Shown: positions 1 through 6,898, counted from the first letter of the stretch. The stretch is 8,722 nt of DNA from an uncultured cyanobacterium (GCA_903819605.1 CAIJEA010000698.1:1-8722), one strand, 5' to 3'. Notes: a model not told the origin generated them from the sequence alone. Numbers and translations: made by a program.

Positions 1-95
1 GCTATAACCAAATACGTTTAAGACATAAAACCCAGAAGGGATTTGAGGCGCTTAACGCCGCAAATCCCTTCTTGGTTTTTACTTGGGGTTATAGC
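1..95. repeat. Palindromic intergenic element, copy 1 (hairpin with terminal inverted repeats)
   Basis: The ends form a perfect 9-bp inverted repeat, GCTATAACC at 1-9 and GGTTATAGC at 87-95. Inside, 27-45 pairs with 61-79 with one mismatch (C33), and GGCG 47-50 pairs with CGCC 56-59 around a 5-base loop. Positions 1-38 align with 6970-7006 with one gap and few substitutions, so this is the same family as the element at 6966-7080. It has no coding capacity of its own and looks like a small non-autonomous, MITE-like or REP-like element. It may extend beyond the left edge of the window. Confidence 0.75.
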
Positions 96-329
96 GATAA
101 GCCATGGTTTTGGTGTGGTAATGTGCTGCGCTATGTGCTTCCCGCTTCTTCTAGTTTTAGGATTTATATACAGACGTAAGCTTCCGTTTTCTAGGTTTTA
201 TTACTGCGATTACTATACAATTGACTCAGAATCACTATATCTGAGCAAAAATGCTAGAGCGTGCAGCGTGCAAAGTCTACCTGCGCTATACATAACATTG
301 CCTGTAAATTAATTAGAGGGGCGATCGCC
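96..329 (+). other. Leader region upstream of the kinase gene, no convincing gene
   Basis: An 89-codon open frame (43-312) crosses this stretch, but it starts inside the palindromic element and resembles no family I know, so I do not call it. A TTGACT at 221-226 could be a -35 box, but no good -10 lies 16-18 bases downstream. A short tandem duplication, GCGTGCA twice, occupies 259-272. The kinase promoter probably lies in this stretch but cannot be placed from sequence alone. Confidence 0.4.
316..321 (+). promoter_or_regulatory. Ribosome binding site that decides the kinase start
   Basis: GAGGGG at 316-321 lies 8 bases before the ATG at 330. A HIP1 site (321-328) fills the spacer. This favours ATG 330 over an in-frame GTG at 261, whose extra 23 residues show no domain character. 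Confidence 0.65.
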
Positions 330-2042
330 ATGCCAGCCAAAGTATTAGATGGACGCTACAAACTGATCAAACAGATCGGTGCAGGAGGATTTGGGCATAC
401 ATTTATTGCTAGGGATATGCGTCGCCCAGGATCGCCACCTTGTGTGGTCAAGCAGCTTAAGCCTGCTAGTGATGATCCTAACTTTATTCGTGAGGCACGG
501 CGGTTGTTTAATACTGAGGCTGAAACCCTAGAGAAACTGGGGAGGCATGACCAAATTCCGCAATTACTTGCCTATTTTGAGGAAGATAAGCAGTTTTTTT
601 TGGTACAAGAATTTATTGAAGGGCGATCGCTACATGATGAACTCAAAGCACCATTACCAGAAGCTTCAGATCTAGACAATGAGCCTCAAGATAAAATTCT
701 TGCAGAACTCCAAAACATTGGTGCTCCTACCAGAGACAAACAAATATCCGAAGTTGAAGTGCTTCAAATTTTGAAGAATGTCCTTGAAGTTTTAGAGTTT
801 GTGCATTCCGAAGGTGTGATCCACCGCGATATTAAGCCAGACAACTTAATTCGCCGTAAAAAAGATCGAAAAATTGTATTGATTGATTTTGGCGCAGTGC
901 GAGCAATGCAAGATGCTAATACGCAACTGACTGCCAATGAAAATGGGGAATCTCGTTTTACAGTAACCATTGGCACACCTGGTTATATGCCAAGTGAGCA
1001 ATGTGCAGGGAGACCAACATATAGCAGTGATATCTATGCGTTAGGAATGGTAGCAATTAAAGCGCTCACAGGCTATGCACCTACGGATATACCTAGCGAT
1101 CCCGCAACAGGTGAACTAGTCTGGCGTGATAAAGCTCAGGTTAGCAACGGTTTAGCAATGGTATTGACACGCATGGTTCGCTACCACTATACGCAACGAT
1201 ACCAGTCAGTACGGGAGGTCAATCAAGGTATTGCCACATTTGCCACTATGACTGAAGTTGAGCGACAAGCCACCACTAGCAAGATTGTCAGATCGACAAT
1301 TTTAACCAGTACTAGTCAGTTAGCTTCCTCTAGCTCTGCTGCAAGTAATATATCTAATAGTTCATCAACTCGTCGTAGAACAGTCACTAATAATGCACCT
1401 GCTAGTGCTAATTCAGGAGTTCTATTTCTGTTTGGCGGTCTTTTAGCAGTAGTAGCGGTAATAGCAGCTTTTGCTCTTCCTGCAATGATGCGAAATAAGC
1501 AAACATCTGTAATTGTTAATAATCCTCCAGTTGCCCCTATTCAGACAACCTCAACCGAAGCTAGTCCAAATGTTATTCCAGCCTCTAATGAGCCTGTTAA
1601 TCAGACTATAAATTTGGAAGCAAATAAGGAGTCTTTGATTATTCCTAATAAAATTTCTGGTAGTGCTACTCATACTTATACAGTCCAAGCCAAGTCTGGA
1701 CAAATTCTCAGTGCTGCAATTACAGGTAACGGACTATCAATAACTGTTCTGAATTCTCAAGGTCTAGCTTTACCTGATGCTGCGAACGTTGCGAGCGTCG
1801 ATGTGCCGATTACAACAGACGGTGCTTATTCAGTGCAATTAAGGAGTATTGCAGGGAATACTGAAGTTCCTTATCAATTAAAACTAGGTCTTAAAGATAA
1901 GACGATCGCTCAGCCGACTTCTACTCCATTAACTTCTCCATCGGTTTCGCCAACTCCAACAACAGGAACACCAGTTGCAACTCCGACTCCAACTCAATCA
2001 GCGCCACCACCTCAAATAGAAATTAAAGTTAGAAATAAGTAA
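330..2042 (+). CDS. Transmembrane serine/threonine protein kinase, cyanobacterial type
   Basis: This 570-residue protein has a complete Hanks-type kinase domain (about 10-305): glycine loop GAGGFG 17-22, ATP-binding Lys41, catalytic HRDIKPDN 165-172, DFG 186-188, and GTPGYMPSEQ in the activation segment. Every catalytic residue is present, so it should phosphorylate Ser/Thr; its targets are unknown. About 30 residues (roughly 107-140, acidic and charged) appear inserted between the hinge region and helix E. A Ser/Thr-rich linker (about 313-352) is a plausible autophosphorylation zone. One membrane helix (about 363-385) follows. Residues about 425-522 look like a beta-sandwich resembling a bacterial pre-peptidase C-terminal (PPC) domain, and a Pro/Thr-rich tail (about 529-562) ends the protein. 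The kinase should therefore face the cytoplasm and the C-terminal domain the periplasm. ATG 330 is chosen because it has a Shine-Dalgarno and domain sequence begins at once. The kinase call is very secure; the PPC assignment is moderate. Confidence 0.95.
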   Translation: MPAKVLDGRYKLIKQIGAGGFGHTFIARDMRRPGSPPCVVKQLKPASDDPNFIREARRLFNTEAETLEKLGRHDQIPQLLAYFEEDKQFFLVQEFIEGRSLHDELKAPLPEASDLDNEPQDKILAELQNIGAPTRDKQISEVEVLQILKNVLEVLEFVHSEGVIHRDIKPDNLIRRKKDRKIVLIDFGAVRAMQDANTQLTANENGESRFTVTIGTPGYMPSEQCAGRPTYSSDIYALGMVAIKALTGYAPTDIPSDPATGELVWRDKAQVSNGLAMVLTRMVRYHYTQRYQSVREVNQGIATFATMTEVERQATTSKIVRSTILTSTSQLASSSSAASNISNSSSTRRRTVTNNAPASANSGVLFLFGGLLAVVAVIAAFALPAMMRNKQTSVIVNNPPVAPIQTTSTEASPNVIPASNEPVNQTINLEANKESLIIPNKISGSATHTYTVQAKSGQILSAAITGNGLSITVLNSQGLALPDAANVASVDVPITTDGAYSVQLRSIAGNTEVPYQLKLGLKDKTIAQPTSTPLTSPSVSPTPTTGTPVATPTPTQSAPPPQIEIKVRNK

Positions 2043-2147
2043 GTAGCTATAGCGGTTTTTGAATTACGCTAAGGTGCTTATGTCAGGTTAACGAGCTTGT
2101 GGAAGAAATTTGGGCTAAAGTAGACAATAAGTGGTCTGCGGTTTAAT

Positions 2148-2201
2148 AAAGAACCCGATTTTTTTGGCGAGGCTCCGTCGCGCCAAAAAAATCGGTTCTT
2201 T
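2148..2201 (+). terminator. Strong hairpin, probable terminator or palindromic repeat after the kinase gene
   Basis: AAAGAACC (2148-2155) pairs with GGTTCTTT (2194-2201). After one bulged C, CGATTTTTTTGGCG (2156-2169) pairs with CGCCAAAAAAATCG (2181-2194 region, ends approximate). The apex holds GGCTCCGTCG. It lies about 105 bases past the kinase stop and about 45 bases before the next ATG. The following T tract is interrupted (TTTGTTTT), so it could be an imperfect intrinsic terminator or another palindromic element with terminator side effects. Confidence 0.55.
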
Positions 2202-2246
2202 GTTTTACTGCAAGTCCTTAAGTGTAAATTTTTTGATTTTGACCTT

Positions 2247-2993
2247 ATGTTTTTGGAAAAGTTTACGATTATTGTCTTACTTGCGATTGCGGCTAATCTA
2301 GATAACCTCGGTGTTGGTATTGCCTATGGATTGAGAGGACGCTATATATCTCTTGTCTCAAATTTAACCATTGCATTAATTTCAGGGATCTTAACCCTTG
2401 CTGCAATGTTATTTGGTAAATGGCTAGAAACATTTTTGTCTGCAAGATTGGCAAATGACATGGGTGCTTTCCTGATCATTGGTGTTGGAGTCTGGGTATG
2501 CTGGGAGTCTATTATTTTCCCAATCTGCCTAGTGATATATAAGTCTCTCCAGAAAGCTAAAAGAGGGAATAAGTATAGTCTCAGAAGTCAGCTAAGCCCA
2601 TCTTTGTGGTTTCCACTATCCTATTTAATTAGAAAGAAAAATCAAACTCAAAAAAAGAAAGGTATAGGAAATTTCGAGAGTAGTAATTTCGAGAATAATA
2701 TCGCACCTAAAATTGAGACATACTTAACGGGTTACTATCCCGTGCAATTCCGTGAGACGATTTTATTGGGGATTTCTCTTTCACTCAATGCGATCGCTGG
2801 AGGTCTGGGCGCAAGTTTATCTGGGTATGATGCGACACTAACTTCTATTGCAATTGGATTATTTAGTTATATAACTATTTCTCTTGGACAGAACCTGTCG
2901 AGAAAGTACTTTAACAAACTAATTGGAACACTTTCACAGCAAATTTCTGGGTTACTTTTGATTGGGATCGGAATTTATGAAATGTTGTTTTAA
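2247..2993 (+). CDS. YtaF/MntP-like six-helix membrane protein, possible cation exporter
   Basis: This 248-residue, very hydrophobic protein has about six predicted membrane helices (roughly 5-27, 33-56, 72-98, 170-190, 196-214, 226-247) arranged as two related halves. Helix 1 carries ANLDNLGVGIAYGLR (16-30) and helix 4 carries SLSLNAIAGGLGASLSG (177-193). These paired motifs are typical of the YtaF branch of the MntP/DUF204 group. MntP members export manganese; the substrate of YtaF-type proteins is not established, and the sporulation name does not apply here. Asp19 sits in the first motif, while the equivalent position in the second half is Asn181. The central cytoplasmic loop (about 99-166) is long and Lys-rich and makes the protein longer than YtaF of Bacillus (about 210 residues). 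No clear Shine-Dalgarno precedes ATG 2247. The gene ends 13 bases before the stop of the convergent uppP. Confidence 0.75.
   Translation: MFLEKFTIIVLLAIAANLDNLGVGIAYGLRGRYISLVSNLTIALISGILTLAAMLFGKWLETFLSARLANDMGAFLIIGVGVWVCWESIIFPICLVIYKSLQKAKRGNKYSLRSQLSPSLWFPLSYLIRKKNQTQKKKGIGNFESSNFENNIAPKIETYLTGYYPVQFRETILLGISLSLNAIAGGLGASLSGYDATLTSIAIGLFSYITISLGQNLSRKYFNKLIGTLSQQISGLLLIGIGIYEMLF
2670..2694 (+). repeat. In-frame short direct repeat in the loop of the YtaF-like gene
   Basis: AATTTCGAGA occurs at 2670-2679 and 2685-2694. The 15-base period keeps the frame and encodes NFESS followed by NFENN in the charged cytoplasmic loop. It looks like a small tandem duplication tolerated in a flexible loop. 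Confidence 0.6.
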
Positions 2994-3006
2994 GGTGATT
3001 TCCGAA

Positions 3007-3993
3007 CTAGTTTTTTAGCCAACCTACTCCTACTCCTATCAACAGCAATAGACCCATTGCTAAACGATACCAGACGAAAAGCCACGTACTATGCTTTTCT
3101 AAATAGCGCAAAAGTCCAAAAATTGCTAAAAATGCAGAAATACTAGCAGATGTTAGTCCTAGCAAGAGAATTAGCCAACCATGTAGATCTAAACCTGCTT
3201 TTAAAAGGGTAGCAATTTCCACTGCTCCTGCAAGGATAATCGTTGGTAATCCCAATAGAAAAGAGAATTTTGCCGCAGTTTCGCGATCCATTTGTAAAAA
3301 GAGGGCTGCTGTAATCGTTGAACCTGAACGAGATACCCCTGGAACGAGAGCAAAGGCTTGAGCAACACCAACTAAAACACCATCAATTAAAGTTAACTTC
3401 TCAAAATCACGTTTTCTTTGTCCCCATTTCTCAGCGATCGCCAGTAACAATGACATAACGATTGAAGCAATTCCAATAGTTACTAAAGTTCGTAAAGGGG
3501 AGTTACAAGCATCAAGGGTTTTCTTTAATAAAATGCCTGCGATCGCGATGGGAATCGTACCAACAATTAAGCCTAAAAGTAGACGAAAGGATCTAGACAT
3601 ATAGTCACGCCTTGCGATCGCCCTATAGGAATTACCAAGTAATTGTGTAACATCTTGCCAAAAATAAGTTAAGACTGCGGTTAAGCTTGCCAGTTGCATT
3701 GCTGCCGAAAAAGCCGATCCAGGATCTGGTAGACCTAGAAAACTAGGGACTATTCGTAAATGGGCAGTGCTACTTATAGGTAATAATTCAGTGATACCTT
3801 GAACTATACCGAGAATGATAATACCAATCCAGTCAATATTTACAAAATCAAGGTTAACTGCGCCATTATCAGCGCAAACAGCCGCACCAATCAATAAAGA
3901 GTGAAACATAAAAAATATAGGAATTCTCACATCGGAGATAGGATATAGAGCATCGTGCATTTTGACTACAGCGAAATACAAAGTCAAAAACAT
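3007..3993 (-). CDS. uppP: Undecaprenyl-diphosphatase (BacA/UppP family)
   Basis: UppP dephosphorylates undecaprenyl diphosphate to the monophosphate, recycling the lipid carrier for peptidoglycan and other envelope polymers. It is an integral membrane enzyme and confers bacitracin tolerance in other bacteria. Both family signatures are present: QGITELLPISSTAHL (65-79) supplies the Q/E-xxx-E motif (Gln65, Glu69) and His78, and PGVSRSGST (218-226) supplies the conserved Arg222. The remainder is a series of hydrophobic helices, as expected. At 328 residues from this start it has roughly 48 residues more before the first motif than E. coli UppP; cyanobacterial members often carry such a leader. 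No Shine-Dalgarno marks any start, so ATG 3960 (residue 12) or ATG 3909 (residue 29, opening a short hydrophobic leader) are real alternatives. It is transcribed divergently from the LCP gene and convergently to the YtaF-like gene. Confidence 0.93.
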   Translation of the reverse strand: MFLTLYFAVVKMHDALYPISDVRIPIFFMFHSLLIGAAVCADNGAVNLDFVNIDWIGIIILGIVQGITELLPISSTAHLRIVPSFLGLPDPGSAFSAAMQLASLTAVLTYFWQDVTQLLGNSYRAIARRDYMSRSFRLLLGLIVGTIPIAIAGILLKKTLDACNSPLRTLVTIGIASIVMSLLLAIAEKWGQRKRDFEKLTLIDGVLVGVAQAFALVPGVSRSGSTITAALFLQMDRETAAKFSFLLGLPTIILAGAVEIATLLKAGLDLHGWLILLLGLTSASISAFLAIFGLLRYLEKHSTWLFVWYRLAMGLLLLIGVGVGWLKN

Positions 3994-4057
3994 GACTGAG
4001 ATCGCTTATTAATTAGTAGGTCTGTTTTGTGAAGCCCTGCTAATTACTGCATTGGGT

Positions 4058-4087
4058 ATTATAACTATCACTACGTTATTTGGTTAA
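4058..4087 (-). promoter_or_regulatory. Candidate promoter for uppP
   Basis: Read on the minus strand, TTAACC (plus positions 4082-4087) is followed after 18 bases by a perfect TATAAT (plus positions 4058-4063). It would start transcription near 4050, giving a leader of roughly 57 bases to the outermost ATG. The -35 box lies one base from the edge of the perfect hairpin at 4089. This is motif matching only. Confidence 0.4.
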
Positions 4088-4088
4088 A

Positions 4089-4149
4089 ATATAAATCTTT
4101 AAAGAGAGTTGCAGTGCTTATCGCTGCAACTCTCTTTAAAGATTTATAT
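4089..4149. repeat. Perfect 26-bp inverted repeat between divergent uppP and LCP genes
   Basis: Positions 4089-4114 are the exact reverse complement of 4124-4149, separated by 9 bases (TGCTTATCG). Two further pairs, one a wobble, can extend the stem. Because it lies between two divergently transcribed genes, it is not in terminator position for either. It shares the long-stem, short-loop design of the elements at 1-95 and 6966-7080 and the GTTGC/GCAAC stem core of the latter, but has no clear terminal repeat, so family membership is uncertain. Confidence 0.8.
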
Positions 4150-4200
4150 GTTGTCCTCATATAATCTGGAAATCTTTATAAATGATTAGTTGCCCCGTGC

Positions 4201-4230
4201 TTGACTTACATTCATCAGTAGTTACACAAT
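4201..4230 (+). promoter_or_regulatory. Candidate promoter for the LCP-DUF429 pair
   Basis: TTGACT at 4201-4206 matches a -35 box in five of six bases. CACAAT at 4225-4230, 18 bases later, matches a -10 box in four of six. It would give a leader of about 60 bases before GTG 4297. This is motif matching only. Confidence 0.35.
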
Positions 4231-4296
4231 AGATTCGATAAAAAAATCAAGTATTAACTTGTTGCTAGATATTAGCTTAAGACTTAGAGGTATCGC

Positions 4297-5676
4297 GTGG
4301 GAAAAAATAAACATCGAAGAAATGAATACAACGTAAATATTCCAAATGATGTAAATTTTCCACCTAAACCACTTCAATCAAATAGTTCTGTCAAAATAGC
4401 TTTTAGTTTAATTACAATTGCTACAGTTTCTGCATTATCTGGAGCGGCGATCGCTAAAATTCTAGCTAGTAAGCCTCTCAGTCATACTTCGCTAGCACAT
4501 AGTACTGATGCAATTACGGGTATAGTCCCAGCAAAACTAGATCGACCTGTAAACATTTTAGTATTGGGAACTGACAACTCAGGTAGTACCAATCCTAGCA
4601 ATGTGATTAAACGAGACGAGGCGTTGGCAGGCAATACTGACACGATGCTTTTAGTTCGCTTACTACCTAAAAACCATGAGGTGAATGTTCTTTCAATTCC
4701 AAGAGACACATTGGTTAATTTAAATGGAATAGGTATCGATAAAATTAATGATGCCAACGTCCAAGGAGGAACAGCTTTAGCTGCGGAATCTGTCAGCCAA
4801 TTGTTGAATAATATTCAGATCGATCGCTATGTAAGACTTGATACCAAAGGATTTATTCAACTAGTAGATGCCTTAGGAGGCATAGAAGTTAATGTCCCGA
4901 AGCAAATGGATTATGTAGATCGATCGCAAAAATTACAAATCCATTTCTCATCAGGCAAACAAAAACTCAACGGTCAGCACTTACAAGAATACGTCAGATT
5001 TCGTCATGATGAGTTAGGTGATATTGGTCGCGTTCAGAGACAACAATCAGCATTAAAAGCTATCTTTGCCACACTCATTCAGCCTGAAAATATTGGTAAA
5101 GCTCCTAAGATCCTAGAGGTCGCACAAAAAAATGTAGATACTGACTTAGCAATTGGTGAAATGCTAGCAATTTATAACTTACTGACAGAAGTTAAGCGCC
5201 AAAGCATTCATATGTTTATGTTGCCTGGAAGGTTTAGCCGCGCAGATGAATATCCACTTAGCTATTGGATTGAAGATGTCGATGCTACTAGTACTATTCT
5301 GAGTAGGTTCTTTGATGTCACGACATTAGATTCATCACAAGCAAGTAATACTAATAGTAAAATTCGTGAAGGAATAGTTAGCAACCGTAGTCAGATTCGT
5401 ATTGCGGTTGTTACTACTTCCCAACAATCAGCGATCGCTAACAGAATGATTAGCCAACTTCAAAAACTCGGATTTCATGGCGCGTATATAAGCGATCGCG
5501 ATATAAACATGAGTACTGAGGATCTACTAACCACTCAAGTAATTGCAGAACAAGGTAATCCTGAAGTTGCTCAAGTTATACAGCATGAACTAGGGATAGG
5601 ACAGGTTCAAGTCTCTGCAACTGGTGATATCACATCGGATGTCACGATTGTAATTGGCAAAGATGCTGCTAATTGA
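4297..5676 (+). CDS. LytR-CpsA-Psr (LCP) family envelope protein with LytR_C domain
   Basis: LCP enzymes are membrane-anchored and, in studied bacteria, transfer glycopolymers from an undecaprenyl-diphosphate carrier to peptidoglycan or other acceptors outside the membrane. This 459-residue protein has a basic, Asn-rich cytoplasmic tail (1-30), one signal-anchor helix (about 32-57) and the LCP domain (about 83-300). Conserved residues are visible: ILVLGTDN 87-94, GNTDTMLLV 112-120 with Asp115, SIPRDT 133-138 with Arg136 and Asp137, and RFRHDELGDIGRVQRQQ 234-250. A LytR_C-type domain (about 366-455) ends the protein. It begins with GTG; TAGAGG at 4285-4290 sits 6 bases upstream and supports this start. 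The DUF429 gene starts one base after its stop, so the two are probably co-transcribed. The exact glycopolymer and acceptor cannot be told from sequence. Confidence 0.92.
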   Translation: MGKNKHRRNEYNVNIPNDVNFPPKPLQSNSSVKIAFSLITIATVSALSGAAIAKILASKPLSHTSLAHSTDAITGIVPAKLDRPVNILVLGTDNSGSTNPSNVIKRDEALAGNTDTMLLVRLLPKNHEVNVLSIPRDTLVNLNGIGIDKINDANVQGGTALAAESVSQLLNNIQIDRYVRLDTKGFIQLVDALGGIEVNVPKQMDYVDRSQKLQIHFSSGKQKLNGQHLQEYVRFRHDELGDIGRVQRQQSALKAIFATLIQPENIGKAPKILEVAQKNVDTDLAIGEMLAIYNLLTEVKRQSIHMFMLPGRFSRADEYPLSYWIEDVDATSTILSRFFDVTTLDSSQASNTNSKIREGIVSNRSQIRIAVVTTSQQSAIANRMISQLQKLGFHGAYISDRDINMSTEDLLTTQVIAEQGNPEVAQVIQHELGIGQVQVSATGDITSDVTIVIGKDAAN

Positions 5677-5677
5677 G

Positions 5678-6487
5678 ATGAAAGTATATGGAATTGATTT
5701 TACGAGTGCACCTAGTAGAACTAAACCGATCGCCTGTGTAGAGGCACAGATTGAAGCAGATGTTCTCAATATTGAGAAGTTCCATCAATTTGTAAGCTTT
5801 CCATCATTTATGGACTTCCTTCAGCGATCGCCATCTTGGATTGCAGGAGTAGATTTTCCCCTTGGGCAACCTCGTAAACTGATCGAGAATTTGCAATGGG
5901 GAAAAACATGGGCAGAGTATGTAAGCTTAGTGGGACAAATGACCAAGCAGGAATTTGTCGAAACTTTAAATCAATATCGTCAAGGTCGAGAGATGGGCGA
6001 TCGAGAGCATTTACGACAGACCGATCGGATCGCAGGTGCGATTAGTCCGATGAAAGTCTATGGTGTACCCGTTGGCAAAATGTTTTTTGAAGGTGCACCG
6101 AGATTGCTCAAAGCTGGGTTTAGTATTCTACCTTGTCATCCAACCGCCGATCCTCGTATTGTGCTTGAGATATATCCCGCATTGGTTTCTAGAAAATTGA
6201 TTGGTAGACAAAGCTATAAGTCTGATGATAAGCGTAAACAAACTGCGGCAATGAGACATTTTCGCCAAGAAATTATTAATCAACTGAAATTGCCTATAGC
6301 AAAAGAAAAATATGACTTTTTTATTCAAATCAGTGACCATCTTACTAGGGAAGCTGAGCAAGATAATTCAGGTGACACCTTAGACGCAATACTTGCGGCA
6401 ATCCAAACAGCTTGGGCATTCCGACAACCAAATTATGGAATTCCCGAAACCTGCGATCGCCTTGAGGGATGGATTTGCAATTTATAA
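5678..6487 (+). CDS. DUF429 domain protein, predicted RNase H-like fold
   Basis: This 269-residue protein matches the DUF429 pattern, a family predicted to adopt an RNase H-like fold but without an established function. Acidic motifs fall where the family has them: GIDFTSAP at 5-12 (Asp7), AGVDFPLG at 56-63 (Asp59), LEIYPAL at 163-169 (Glu164) and DTLDAILAAI at 233-242 (Asp233, Asp236). No signal peptide or membrane helix is visible, so it should be cytoplasmic. ATG 5678 is preferred because the protein then opens directly on the first core strand; TTG 5654 and ATG 5663 are in frame but would overlap the LCP gene. The LCP stop and this ATG are one base apart (TGAGATG), which suggests translational coupling. 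The stop lies in the left arm of an inverted repeat shared with the convergent HepT-like gene. The family call is fairly secure; the activity is unknown. Confidence 0.8.
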   Translation: MKVYGIDFTSAPSRTKPIACVEAQIEADVLNIEKFHQFVSFPSFMDFLQRSPSWIAGVDFPLGQPRKLIENLQWGKTWAEYVSLVGQMTKQEFVETLNQYRQGREMGDREHLRQTDRIAGAISPMKVYGVPVGKMFFEGAPRLLKAGFSILPCHPTADPRIVLEIYPALVSRKLIGRQSYKSDDKRKQTAAMRHFRQEIINQLKLPIAKEKYDFFIQISDHLTREAEQDNSGDTLDAILAAIQTAWAFRQPNYGIPETCDRLEGWICNL

Positions 6488-6525
6488 AAGAAAGAATTGC
6501 TTAGCGATCCCAATCTTTTATAAAT
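6480..6525. terminator. Inverted repeat holding both convergent stop codons, possible bidirectional terminator
   Basis: ATTTATAAAAGA (6480-6491) is the exact reverse complement of TCTTTTATAAAT (6514-6525), with a 22-base loop. The DUF429 stop (6485-6487) lies in the left arm and the HepT-like stop (6518-6520, minus strand) in the right arm. The stem is AT-rich and weak, but each arm gives T-rich RNA on its own strand, as expected for a modest bidirectional terminator. Confidence 0.45.
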
Positions 6526-6898
6526 CAGCGATCGCGTTTCTCATCAAATCCTTGATAAAAGGAACATCTTGCTGCGTCAAATCCCACAAAGTATTGAGAT
6601 CGACTTCCAAATAACCAAACATCAAGCTATCTCCAATACCTGTTAAACGTCGCCAGTTAATTTGTGGATATTGATCCATAAAACTTATAGGCAATCTTTT
6701 TGCAGTTGCGCCAATCAACCCAAGTGCACGTTCGATCGCAAAAATAGTCTTTTGATCGCGACTAAACTCTAAAAAATCTATTCCCTCTACAAACGACTCG
6801 GCGGCGGCGATCGCTTCTAAGATGTCTTGTATTTGTACTTCAAGACGATGGTTATTATTTTCTATTTGGGCAGGAATACTCATTTCATCTTTTCCCAT
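6518..6898 (-). CDS. HepT-like (DUF86/HEPN) protein with a degenerate RNase motif
   Basis: HepT proteins are the HEPN ribonuclease toxins of HepT-MNT toxin-antitoxin pairs. This 126-residue, mostly helical protein has the DUF86 framework: QDILEAIAAAESFVEG (24-39), an IERALGLIGATAKRLP stretch (55-70), the PQINW segment (78-82) and a closing VDLNTLWDL (99-107). The RNase motif, normally like RDKLIHGY, reads GDSLMFGY at 89-96: the catalytic Arg is Gly89 and the His is Phe94, with only Tyr96 kept. RNase activity is therefore unlikely. No MNT nucleotidyltransferase gene flanks it; one side is the DUF429 gene and the other a palindromic element then cobA. The frame is intact, so it may be kept for another role. 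On the minus strand GAGGG lies about 10 bases before ATG 6898, supporting this start over ATG 6883. A TATAAA about 45 bases upstream could be its -10 box. Confidence 0.75.
   Translation of the reverse strand: MGKDEMSIPAQIENNNHRLEVQIQDILEAIAAAESFVEGIDFLEFSRDQKTIFAIERALGLIGATAKRLPISFMDQYPQINWRRLTGIGDSLMFGYLEVDLNTLWDLTQQDVPFIKDLMRNAIADL

Noticed and set aside
43..312. 89-codon open frame on the plus strand
   Set aside because: It starts inside the palindromic element, has no Shine-Dalgarno, resembles no family I know, and stops just before the well-supported kinase start.
261..329. GTG start adding 23 residues to the kinase
   Set aside because: ATG 330 has a GAGGGG site at good spacing and is followed at once by kinase-type sequence; the extra residues look like translated leader.
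764..976. Minus-strand open frame of 70 codons inside the kinase gene
   Set aside because: It lies opposite the conserved catalytic core of the kinase and is a shadow frame without family features.
2043..2075. Possible remnant of a palindromic element (GCTATAGC followed by GGTTTTT)
   Set aside because: The short terminal-like word resembles the element ends, but no partner arm or internal hairpin could be found.
4482..4757. Minus-strand open frame of 91 codons inside the LCP gene
   Set aside because: It is antisense to conserved LCP motifs and shows no domain of its own.
6128..6361. Minus-strand open frame of 77 codons inside the DUF429 gene
   Set aside because: It is antisense to conserved DUF429 sequence, with no recognisable domain or ribosome binding site.
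6393..6614. Plus-strand open frame of 73 codons bridging the DUF429 and HepT-like genes
   Set aside because: It overlaps both better-supported genes in other frames, and its composition follows them.
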